Assembly (NCBI RefSeq): GCF_000275725.1
Contig: NZ_AJTS01000040.1
Location: forward strand, 1 to 64,000
DNA length: 64,000 bases
Reading direction: 5' to 3'
Origin: Vreelandella stevensii S18214
Lineage (GTDB): Bacteria; Pseudomonadota; Gammaproteobacteria; Pseudomonadales; Halomonadaceae
Every line of letters begins with the position of its first letter. The stretch's first letter is position 1. Both the position numbers and the translations under genes were made by a program. Below the pieces are notes generated by a model that was not told the DNA's origin, made no database searches, and saw only the letters and a list, made by a program, of their open reading frames with translations. Below are positions 54,610 through 62,758 of this stretch, piece after piece.

Positions 54610-57324
54610 CTAGCAGCTTAGCCAGGTCGCCGCAAACTCCGCAGCGGGTAATGGCCTGCCAAACCAGAACCCTTGTGCCTGGTGGCAGCCCAGCTGGGCC
54701 AGCAGTTCTGCTTGAGCCTGTTGCTCGACGCCCTCGGCCAGGGTTTTCATGCCCAGCGCGTTGGCCATGGCGATGATGGTCTGCACGATGGCACGATCAT
54801 GGGGGTTGTCCAGCATGTCGCGCACGAAAGAGATGTCGATTTTCAAGGCATCGGCGGCAAAGCGGCGCAAATAGGAGAGTGACGAATATCCGGTGCCAAA
54901 GTCATCGATCAACAGCGCATACCCCGCCTGACGCATGGCCTGGGTAATCATGACCGCCTGGTCCGGGTCTCGCATGAAGTCGCTTTCGGTCAGCTCCAGG
55001 GCCAGCGCTTGCGGCGGCACTCCTTGGGTGAGCCGCGCGACGTGCTCGGTCAGCCGTGGGTCGGCAAACTGCTGGGCGGCCATGTTGATCGACAGCCGCC
55101 CAGGCAAGGGGGTGCCCGACGCCTGCCAAGCCGACCATTGACGCGCCGATGCTTCCAATACCCAATCGCTCAGCAGGCGTATCAACCCACGCTGTTCGGC
55201 AAGGGGGATGAACTCACCGGGGCTGACCCAGCCCCACTCCGGGTCATGCCAGCGGCAGAGCACTTCGGCACCGGTCAGTGCATAGGTCTCAAGGTCTACC
55301 TGCGGCTGAAAGTAGAGTTCCAGACGACGCTCGATGATGGCGCGGTGCAGGCGTTCGGTCATCCACTGCTGGCGCTCCAACGTGCGGCGCATGGTCTGCG
55401 TATAGGGAGATATGCCCGTATCGCGCTGCTTGGCATCGTGCAGCGCAATACTAGCGGCGTTGAACAGCTCGGCGGGGGCGGCCACGTCACTGGGGTAGCG
55501 CGCGAAACCGATGCTGGCATCCAACTGAAACTCACGGTGCTCCAGATGAATCGGGTGCCTGATGGCCTCGATCACTTGCCTGATGAAGGCTTCCAGTGCA
55601 ACTCCCTGATGCTGCGGCAGAAGTAGTGCGAACTCATCACTGGAGAGACGTGCGCAGTGGCCGCTCAGGTCATGCAGGTGTTGGAGGCGCTTGGCGACGG
55701 TGGCCAACAATACGTCGCCCACCTGATGGCCATGCAGGTCATTGATCTCCTTGAAACGACGCAGGTCCAGCAGCACTAGCGTCAGCGACTTACGCTCACG
55801 CTGGGCCTGGGCGCCCAGTGTCGCCAACAGCTCCATGAAATGGGCACGATTGGGCAGCTCGGTGATGGTATCCGTATAGGCCAACTGGTGAATACGGCGA
55901 TGATCTCGGCGCCGCTCCAGCTCGGCCGCCGCACCGGTCGAGAGTATTTGCAGTACCGATGTGGCGAAGGCATTGGTGGACAGCGGCTGTCGGTAGAACA
56001 CCATCATGACCCCAATGGCATCGCCCTGGGCATTATCCAGCCGACGCCCGATCCAGGCCTCAGCCCTCAGGGCGCTGCCCGGCAGCCAGTAGTCAGCACT
56101 GTGCAGTTCGGTACCTTCCTGTTCGATGACCACTCGTTCGGCGGGCGTGCCAGGCAAGGCAAAGTGCCCGCTCGCCTGAGCCTCGCCGCCCACGACCAGG
56201 CTGACCAGACTGGCGGTCGTCGCAGCCATGGCACCGGTTGCATCAGGCAGAGCGTCACCGGGCAGAGGGGGCTCCAGCAGGGCAATCAAGCCTGCATCTG
56301 CCTCCAGCAGGCGCGTCAGGGTCGTGATCAGCTGTAAAAAGTAGTCGTCCCCGATCCGCGAGGTCACCGTGGATGCCACCTCCACCACGGCTTGCTGTAC
56401 TCGCTGTGACACTTGCTGATCGGTCACATCGGTGATGAAGCCTTCAAAGCAGAGCGGCTCGCCGCTCTGCGTATAAATGGCCTGGCCCTGCTCCCAGACC
56501 CAGCGTTCGCGGCCATCACGATGCCGCAGCCGATAGGTCACCCGAAAAGGGCAACGCTCTTCGATGGCTTTCTGCGAGGCAGCCACCAGACGCGGAAAGT
56601 CGTCTGGCTGCACCAGCTCAGCAAAGCTAATGACACGGCTCCCCACTAACTCATCCGGGTGATATCCCGTCAGGGCGGTGGCGCCATGACTCGCCAGCAG
56701 CATGGTCCAGTCGCGATCGTTTTGGCACCGATACGCCATGCCGGGCAGGTGATTGAGCAGGGTATCCAGACGCCGCTCGCTCTCTTTGGCTGCCAGCTCG
56801 CTTGCCTGCAAGGCGCTTTCGGTCTGGCGACGGCCCAGCTCAGCCCCCGCCTGAGCTGCCGCAATACGCAGGATTTCGTTCTCGAGCCCATCGAATGCCC
56901 GTGGCCGATTGCTCAATACCGCCATGATGCCTATGGCCGCGCCATCGGCAGCAAAGAGCGGCAAGCCCATGTAGCTCTCGGCGCCCAACTGTACCAGCAG
57001 CTCATCCTCTGGAAAAAGCGCCTGCACGTTGCAGGGGTAGAGACAGGGTTGGTGGCCCACGACGGTTTCGCAGGGTGTCCCCGTCAACGAGTAACGGATA
57101 TTGCCTGCGAGCGCGCCGCTTGACCACACGGACAAGGTTTCCGCTATATTAGGCTCTCGGATCACAGCAATCAGGGCATGCTCCACTGCCAGCAGGCGCG
57201 CCAGCTGTTCCACCAGCGCGTCGAAGAAGGAGGGCCGATGGCTATGCCCAAGCCCCTCTGCCAGTTGGCGAAACATCTCTGCTGCTTCTTGTCTGGTGTG
57301 CATCACGGCACTCGCTTGTGTCAT
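54610..57324 (-). CDS. GAF-PAS-GAF-GGDEF-EAL c-di-GMP phosphodiesterase
   Basis: 904 aa signalling protein. GAF at about 15-165, PAS/PAC at about 180-300, second GAF at about 310-455, GGDEF at about 470-630, EAL at about 645-895. The cyclase motif reads LSSDEF instead of GGDEF and there is no RxxD I-site, so it is probably not a cyclase. The EAL domain keeps EVLCRW, ELTESDFMRD, the DDFGTGYSSLSYL loop and KIDISFVRDM, so c-di-GMP hydrolysis is likely. No membrane segment. Divergent from the split HDOD-GGDEF gene; a large palindrome lies just before the ATG. Confidence 0.88.
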   Translation of the reverse strand: MTQASAVMHTRQEAAEMFRQLAEGLGHSHRPSFFDALVEQLARLLAVEHALIAVIREPNIAETLSVWSSGALAGNIRYSLTGTPCETVVGHQPCLYPCNVQALFPEDELLVQLGAESYMGLPLFAADGAAIGIMAVLSNRPRAFDGLENEILRIAAAQAGAELGRRQTESALQASELAAKESERRLDTLLNHLPGMAYRCQNDRDWTMLLASHGATALTGYHPDELVGSRVISFAELVQPDDFPRLVAASQKAIEERCPFRVTYRLRHRDGRERWVWEQGQAIYTQSGEPLCFEGFITDVTDQQVSQRVQQAVVEVASTVTSRIGDDYFLQLITTLTRLLEADAGLIALLEPPLPGDALPDATGAMAATTASLVSLVVGGEAQASGHFALPGTPAERVVIEQEGTELHSADYWLPGSALRAEAWIGRRLDNAQGDAIGVMMVFYRQPLSTNAFATSVLQILSTGAAAELERRRDHRRIHQLAYTDTITELPNRAHFMELLATLGAQAQRERKSLTLVLLDLRRFKEINDLHGHQVGDVLLATVAKRLQHLHDLSGHCARLSSDEFALLLPQHQGVALEAFIRQVIEAIRHPIHLEHREFQLDASIGFARYPSDVAAPAELFNAASIALHDAKQRDTGISPYTQTMRRTLERQQWMTERLHRAIIERRLELYFQPQVDLETYALTGAEVLCRWHDPEWGWVSPGEFIPLAEQRGLIRLLSDWVLEASARQWSAWQASGTPLPGRLSINMAAQQFADPRLTEHVARLTQGVPPQALALELTESDFMRDPDQAVMITQAMRQAGYALLIDDFGTGYSSLSYLRRFAADALKIDISFVRDMLDNPHDRAIVQTIIAMANALGMKTLAEGVEQQAQAELLAQLGCHQAQGFWFGRPLPAAEFAATWLSC

Positions 57325-57348
57325 TTTTAAGCAGCTCGGCTTTGACTC

Positions 57349-57374
57349 TTTTTAACCTGAATTCAGGTAAAAAA
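57349..57374. promoter_or_regulatory. Large palindrome upstream of the EAL-protein gene
   Basis: Perfect 14-bp palindrome ACCTGAATTCAGGT (57355-57368), extended by a T-run and an A-run to a 26-bp near-perfect inverted repeat with one mismatched pair. It begins 25 bp before the ATG at 57324, inside the divergent promoter region, so an operator is more likely than a terminator. No regulator is known for it. Confidence 0.55.
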
Positions 57375-58937
57375 ACACAGTGACATTTACAGCATAAACC
57401 AGGGTCTTAGGGATAGAGGCGGTACCACCGCCATATCGGTGCGGCGTACACTATGGTAAACAATAGCTTTCCCTATACGATAAGTCGCCCACTCCGCTGT
57501 TCGGCGTACGAGGAGATCACATGACGGGCTCAGCCGCCATCAGCGAAACGTTTTACCGCCAGCTTGCCGATCAGATGCCCCCTGCCTTGGGAGGCGCGCT
57601 GCTACAGTGTCAGGGCCTTCCTTCACTGCCCATGGTCGCCATGCGTGTCCTGGAAGTTGCCAGCACGGCTGAGGCGACCCTGACGGACTATGCCACGACC
57701 ATCGAACATGACCCTGCCCTGACGGCCAGAGTGCTGAGCGTGGCCAACAGCGCGCACTACCTGCGCGCCAGCCAGCCGCCCTTGACCTGTTTCGAAGCGA
57801 CCCAACGGCTAGGCACCGATGCCACCCTGGCCACGGTGCTCAGTTTCAAGCTGTTTGAGCAGCACAGTGGTAGGCCCAGTCAGGGTCTTTATTGGCAGCG
57901 CGCCTTTACGGCGGCCGTTACGGCCAGCTACTTCGCCCAACAGCACTGCCCCGAACAGGCAGGACGGGTGTTCACAGCCGCGCTGTTGCAGGACATTGGC
58001 ATGCTTGCCTTGCAGAAAGCCTTCCCGGCAGATGCGGAGCCTCTTTATGGTCATGAAGACGTGACACATCAACAGGTCATACAGGCCGAGCAATGCCTGT
58101 TTGGCTGCGATCACGCGCTGGTGGGTGCATGGCTACTGTTGAAGTGGGGCGTACACGAGACACTGGCGCGTAGCGTGTATGAAAGCCATGGTCCGCTGGA
58201 TACCGACAACCTGGCGGATCTGTGCATCCGTTTGTCGGGTCTGGTCGCCGATGCCTGGCTATCCCCCGACCCGGCCCAGGCGCTGGCGCTGCTGATACGC
58301 CAGTCAAACCTGATGAAGCTACCTGAGCCGTTGGCCCTTGATACACTGCTCACCTACCTACAGCAAACGTTACCACCGCTGTCTCAATCGCTAGGCATTC
58401 CGCTGGCCCTGGCCGTGGATAGTTTCTCGTTGCTCGAGCAAGCTCAGCAGCGCTTGTTCGAGCACACGCTGATGCTCAGTACCCGTTTGGAAGCACAGCA
58501 AAAAAGCAGTGAAGCGCTACTCAACGATTACACTCAGCTCGAACAGCGCAGCCGCATCGATCCGCTGACTCAACTTGCCAACCGCGCCTGGCTGGAAGAA
58601 CAACTGCGTGAGCGCTTCGCGCTATGCCGTGCCCAACAACGCACGCTCTCGGTCGTATTCATCGATCTGGATCACTTCAAGGCGCTGAATGACCGCTACG
58701 GCCACCAGGCCGGCGACCAGGTGCTTGCCCAGTTCGGCAGTACGCTGTCTGCCTTGACTCGGGCGGGTGACCTGGCGGGCCGCTATGGCGGTGAAGAGTT
58801 CCTGGTCCTCCTCCCCGACGAAACGGCCAGGACAGCCGAACACTTTGCCGAACGTAAGCGTTCATTCCACGACGTTCTGCCACCCCGCTAAAATTCGCCC
58901 TAAAGTAACCTCACAGTTTCCAAGCGAGGTTACCCCC

Positions 58938-59225
58938 ATGAGAAAGCACCGCACACCCGAACAGTGGCAGGCCCTGGTCAATCAGCAGCGAGACAGTGGT
59001 CTGTCAGCTTCGAAGTTCTGCAAACAAGAGAACATCGGCTACGCCAGTTTCTGCAACTGGCGCAAGCGCCTGTCCGATCAGGCGGCCGGTGACTCAGCGG
59101 ATTCCGGCGAAGCCGGTTTTCTGGACCTGTCCTCTCTGATGGGTGCAGCGCAGTCCGGCCCAGGCTGGAACATTGTGCTCAGCCTCGGCAACGGCGTCGA
59201 ATTGCGGCTGAGCCAGAACGGATGA
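58938..59225 (+). CDS. tnpA: IS66-family TnpA (accessory protein, helix-turn-helix)
   Basis: 95 aa, IS66 Orf1 type. HTH-like start HRTPEQWQALVNQQRDSGLS and KFCKQENIGYASFCNWRKRL. Basic; typical first gene of IS66. Ends 4 bp inside tnpB (ATGA overlap). Confidence 0.85.
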   Translation: MRKHRTPEQWQALVNQQRDSGLSASKFCKQENIGYASFCNWRKRLSDQAAGDSADSGEAGFLDLSSLMGAAQSGPGWNIVLSLGNGVELRLSQNG

Positions 59226-59566
59226 TCGGGCTCGATAGTCAGGCGCGCATCTGGCTGTGCACCGAGCCCACGGATATGCGCAAATCGTTCCGGGGCCTGA
59301 GCGCCCTGGTCCGGAATCAGTTGAAGCACGACCCACTCAGTGGCCAGTATTTCGTCTTCGTCAATCGTCGCAAGACCCAGATGAAGATGCTGTATTTTAC
59401 CGCTACCGGTTATTGCCTGTGGGCCAAGCGCCTGGAGCAGGGGCAGTTCCGGGTGCCGTTATCCGCCTCCGGTCAGCGAGCCCTGACCCTGACGGATCTG
59501 CAACTACTGATCGATGGCATCGAGGTGCAGAAATACCGCCAATTCAAGCGTTTTCGAGGGGTATAG
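59222..59566 (+). CDS. tnpB: IS66-family TnpB
   Basis: 114 aa, IS66 Orf2 family. Characteristic LCTEPTDMRKSFRGLSALV and FVFVNRRKTQMKMLYFTATGY. Required together with TnpC for transposition in studied IS66 elements. Overlaps tnpA. Confidence 0.9.
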   Translation: MIGLDSQARIWLCTEPTDMRKSFRGLSALVRNQLKHDPLSGQYFVFVNRRKTQMKMLYFTATGYCLWAKRLEQGQFRVPLSASGQRALTLTDLQLLIDGIEVQKYRQFKRFRGV

Positions 59567-59585
59567 AAGACGGACTTCCGGTATA

Positions 59586-61250
59586 ATGTCGGCCATGAAT
59601 TCAACGGCTTCCGACCCCCAACCCAATGCACCTTCCTACTCGGCCCTGGCCGAGGAAAATGCGTTGCAGCGCGAGCAGTTGGAGGCCCAGGCGGAATCCA
59701 TTCGGCAGTTGAAACACCAGTTAGACTGGTTCAAGAAGCAGCTGTTCGGCCCCAAATCCGAGAAACAGGTTTACGATATTCCGGAACAGGACAACCTGTT
59801 CCAACCGGATGACGCACCGCTACCGGAACAGCCTGCCGAGGAAGAAAAGCGCACCATCAAGGCCTACCAGCGCGGCACCGGCAAAAAGCAGCGCGATGAC
59901 GACTGCCTGAACGACACCGGCCTGCGCTTTACGGCGGATGTACCGGTGGAAGTGATCGAGCAACTGCCGCCGGAGCTGACCGGGCCGGACGCCGACCAAT
60001 ACGACATCATCGGCACCAAAACCACCTACCGTCTGGCCCAGCGGGCCTCCAGCTATGTGGTGCTCAAATGCGAACGCCCGGTGTTCCGTCGTAAGGGCAC
60101 GGATCAAAAACCTGTGACAACACCAGCCCCGTTCAACGTGCTGGACAACAGCCTGGCCGATGTCAGCCTGCTGGCCGGGTTGCTGGTGGACAAGTTCCAG
60201 TTCCACCTGCCGCTGTATCGCCAGCACCAGCGCATTCAACAAGCGGGTATTACCCTCAGCCGCAGCACCCTGACGAACCTGGTGAAGCGGGCCATCGACC
60301 TGCTTCGGCCCATTGTGGACGCCCAGACCGACAACGTGCTGCGCAGCCGGGTGCTGGCCATGGACGAAACACCCATCAAAGCGGGCCACCAGGGCCGGGC
60401 AGGCCCGCAGAAAGGCAAGATGAAAACAGGCTGGTTCTGGCCCCTATACGGTGATGACGACGAAGTGGTGTTTACCTACTCGAACAGTCGGGGCCGACTG
60501 CACATCGAGCAGGTTCTGAACGACCAATTCAGTGGCACTCTGATCAGCGATGGTTATGCCGCATATGCCCGCTATGCCGCGGCCCAGAAAGGCATTACTC
60601 ATGCTCAATGCTGGGTGCATAGTCGCCGTTGCTTCGTTGAGGCCCAAAAGGATCATCCTGAGAAGGCCACCGAAGCCCTGCAACAGATCGCGAAGCTGTA
60701 CCAGATTGAAGATACCATTAAGGAAAAGGAGCTCACCGGCGAGAAGAAGCGTCAATACCGGCTGGACCATGCGAAGCCGGTCGTCAGCGGCTTCTTCCAA
60801 TGGTGCCGGGATCAGTTGGGGCAAGGCGGCCTGTTACCCAGTGAACCGTTAACCAAAGCCCTGAATTACGTGCTCGGCCGGGAAACGAGCCTGACGGTGT
60901 TCCTGGAAGATCCGGGCGTACAACCCGATACCAATCACCTGGAACGGGCCCTACGGCCCATCCCCATGGGCAAGAAAAACTGGATGTTCTGCTGGACCGA
61001 ACTGGGCGCGGAACACCTGGGCATCATCCAGAGCCTGATCAGCACCTGCAAGCTGCACGATATTACCCCCTACACCTACCTGGTGGACGTGCTGCAACGC
61101 ATCAGCCAGCACCCGGCCAGTGACGTCAGCGACCTGACGCCTCGTCTCTGGAAAACCCGGTTTGCCGACAACCCATTACGGGCGCTGATCGACCCACGCC
61201 ATCCTGATCGACAGAGCAAACAGCCGGAGGCTACCGTCCGTGCGCATTGA
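59586..61250 (+). CDS. tnpC: IS66-family TnpC DDE transposase
   Basis: 554 aa from ATG 59586 (or 59595). N-terminal coiled coil/zinc-finger-like part with LDWFKKQLFGPKSEKQ, then the DDE core VLAMDETPIKAGHQG and TLISDGYAAYARYA, and the C-terminal motif DTNHLERALRPIPMGKKNW. Apparently intact. Overlaps the next small gene. Confidence 0.92.
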   Translation: MSAMNSTASDPQPNAPSYSALAEENALQREQLEAQAESIRQLKHQLDWFKKQLFGPKSEKQVYDIPEQDNLFQPDDAPLPEQPAEEEKRTIKAYQRGTGKKQRDDDCLNDTGLRFTADVPVEVIEQLPPELTGPDADQYDIIGTKTTYRLAQRASSYVVLKCERPVFRRKGTDQKPVTTPAPFNVLDNSLADVSLLAGLLVDKFQFHLPLYRQHQRIQQAGITLSRSTLTNLVKRAIDLLRPIVDAQTDNVLRSRVLAMDETPIKAGHQGRAGPQKGKMKTGWFWPLYGDDDEVVFTYSNSRGRLHIEQVLNDQFSGTLISDGYAAYARYAAAQKGITHAQCWVHSRRCFVEAQKDHPEKATEALQQIAKLYQIEDTIKEKELTGEKKRQYRLDHAKPVVSGFFQWCRDQLGQGGLLPSEPLTKALNYVLGRETSLTVFLEDPGVQPDTNHLERALRPIPMGKKNWMFCWTELGAEHLGIIQSLISTCKLHDITPYTYLVDVLQRISQHPASDVSDLTPRLWKTRFADNPLRALIDPRHPDRQSKQPEATVRAH

Positions 61251-61509
61251 GGACATGAGCATCGACCAGTTGCTGGAATTGAATCAATACGTCTGCCGGC
61301 GCATCGACGAACTGAGGGATCAGGAAAATCTGCAGGCACTGAGTCAGTTGCGGGTGGGCCTGAAAGTAACCTTCGAGGGCCGGGAAGGCCCGGTGCTGGG
61401 GATCGTCACCAAGATCAACCGCAAGAGTGTGATTGTTCTGGCCGAGGACGGCACCAAACAGTACAAGGTCTCGCCGGAGTTATTAAGGCCTCTGCGTGAC
61501 GTGAAGTAG
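61240..61509 (+). CDS. Fourth IS66 gene, small SH3/KOW-like accessory protein
   Basis: 89 aa, overlapping the end of tnpC, start GTG 61240 (ATG 61255 also possible). N-terminal amphipathic helix (MSIDQLLELNQYVCRRIDEL) and a C-terminal beta-barrel-like half (LRVGLKVTFEGREGPVLGIV, KSVIVLAEDGTKQYKV), reminiscent of KOW/SH3 folds. Position inside the inverted repeats makes it part of the element. Function unknown; might modulate transposition. Confidence 0.65.
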   Translation: MRIEDMSIDQLLELNQYVCRRIDELRDQENLQALSQLRVGLKVTFEGREGPVLGIVTKINRKSVIVLAEDGTKQYKVSPELLRPLRDVK

Positions 61510-61754
61510 GTCAACTACGTCGTGGAATGAACGCTTACTGCCGAACGGATAGCGCAACGTTTGCAGGCGTCCCCCATGGTTCAGGTGGGCCATGAGTCTC
61601 TGTACATCTCTGTCTCGATCGGCATCGCGTGCCTCGACGATGGCGAGTTTGATAACGAACGAGAGATCATCAACGCCGCCGACCAGAGCATGTATGCCAT
61701 CAAACGCGCTGGTCGGGGCGGTATTGCCGTATACGGGCGTGATCTTCCCTCTCG

Positions 61755-61860
61755 TTAACGATTCATCGCCTGCGGCAGGTACAGCGCAATCTCAGGGAAG
61801 ATATGCATCAAGGCGATTGCCAACAGCAGAATCAGTGAAAGGCACAGTATTTGTTCGACA
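61755..61860 (-). pseudogene. C-terminal remnant of a TRAP transporter large permease (DctM-like)
   Basis: The last 35 or so codons before a stop at 61755 read LSLILLLAIALMHIFPEIAL then YLPQAM, like the last membrane helix of DctM. There is no similarity further upstream. The stop codon shares bases with the stop of the interrupted GGDEF gene on the other strand. The next 180 bp up to 62044 show no gene. Confidence 0.5.
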
Positions 61861-62044
61861 GCACCAAGGAAGTGCCAGATTATGCTACTCGCTGGCTCTG
61901 GCACTGCAATCACAAACAACCCAACATGGGACTCGAAGGAGCCACACCTCAACAAAAGCTGCTCATGATGGCCTAAGTGCTACTTTTGAAGCTCTCTCAA
62001 AATGAGGGGATAATCGTGGCATTACATAACGACAGCAATAGCTT

Positions 62045-62575
62045 TTACAGCGAAGCAGCTGCCCTAGCGGCTTGGTCATACAAACCTGACATAGCTCGCA
62101 AAATGCTGGCTAAACGGCTGATTTCGCTGCGTTCAATACCCATTGAGTCAAGTGACTCAATGAGGCACGACTCCCGAATTTCGGCATAGCGATTACACGC
62201 ATCATGCCCCTGCTCTGTAGTACTAAACAGCGTTTCTTTACCGTGTTTTTCACCTACTACCAATCCTAACTTTGAGAGCTTACGCAATGCATAGGCCACT
62301 GTATGCGTATCTTCAACGTTGAGAACCAGGCAGATATCTCCCTGCCGTTTTGCCCGTGCCCGATGATTGACACTATGAAGCACTAAAACATCAAGCGCCC
62401 CAAGCTCAGGATACCCCGTAGCCGTCATGCAGCGCACCATCCAGCGGTTGAACGCATTGCTGGAGATAATTAGTCCAAACTCGAACTCCGAAAGCTCTTG
62501 CGCTTTGTGGGACAGGTGTTCTGACGACACGATGGGATTTCTCTTGAGGGGCACAGTCTGTCTCTCTTCACTCAT
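62045..62575 (-). CDS. MarR-like winged-helix transcriptional regulator
   Basis: 176 aa from ATG 62575. Winged-helix core with LGALDVLVLHSVNHRARAKR, VEDTHTVAYALRKLSKLGLV and EKHGKETLFSTTEQGHDACN (the wing). Resembles the MarR-type regulators that sit next to peptide or aromatic uptake genes. Divergent from an ABC ATPase gene that it may control; the 183-bp spacer contains an AT-rich TAATTTCCATATGAATTA-like motif just before the ABC start. Confidence 0.75.
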   Translation of the reverse strand: MSEERQTVPLKRNPIVSSEHLSHKAQELSEFEFGLIISSNAFNRWMVRCMTATGYPELGALDVLVLHSVNHRARAKRQGDICLVLNVEDTHTVAYALRKLSKLGLVVGEKHGKETLFSTTEQGHDACNRYAEIRESCLIESLDSMGIERSEISRLASILRAMSGLYDQAARAAASL

Positions 62576-62758
62576 AGGCATGCTCTTTAGCATTTGATTT
62601 TGAAAATTTTTTCGTCCACAACGGAATTAAGGAGCCCTGTAATCGATTTATGGCATGGGGCTTGGCTAACGGCTAGCTCATGATACCTCAACCTGCCTGC
62701 CCACATTGAAATGGCGAATACCCAATTGACATGCAAACATCATACATATAATTTCCAT

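Larger units (their letters stand above)
58854..61538 (+). mobile_element. IS66-family insertion sequence
   Basis: 2685 bp with perfect 22-bp terminal inverted repeats (58854-58875 and 61517-61538, starting GTAAGCG) and an 8-bp target duplication TGCCGAAC (58846-58853 and 61539-61546), the length expected for IS66. It carries tnpA, tnpB, tnpC and a fourth small gene. It is inserted in a GGDEF protein gene and looks recent and complete. Confidence 0.93.
57521..61758 (+). pseudogene. HDOD-GGDEF signalling protein, interrupted by an IS66 element
   Basis: HDOD domain at about 20-225 (GLPSLPMVAMRVLEVAST, LTARVLSVANSAHYLRA), a linker helix at about 290-345, then a GGDEF domain. The motif is GGEEF with an I-site RAGD exactly five residues before it, so this should be an active, feedback-inhibited diguanylate cyclase. 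IS66 splits the frame after FAE-R at 58853; the last 70 residues (ERIAQRLQASPMVQ to YGRDLPSR) resume at 61547. Removing the element plus one copy of the 8-bp duplication gives 1545 bp, 514 aa. The truncated 456-residue product lacks part of the cyclase fold and is probably inactive. Confidence 0.9.

Noticed and set aside
61561-61758. Short 65-codon gene after IS66
   Set aside because: It is the displaced C-terminal end of the GGDEF protein, not an independent gene.
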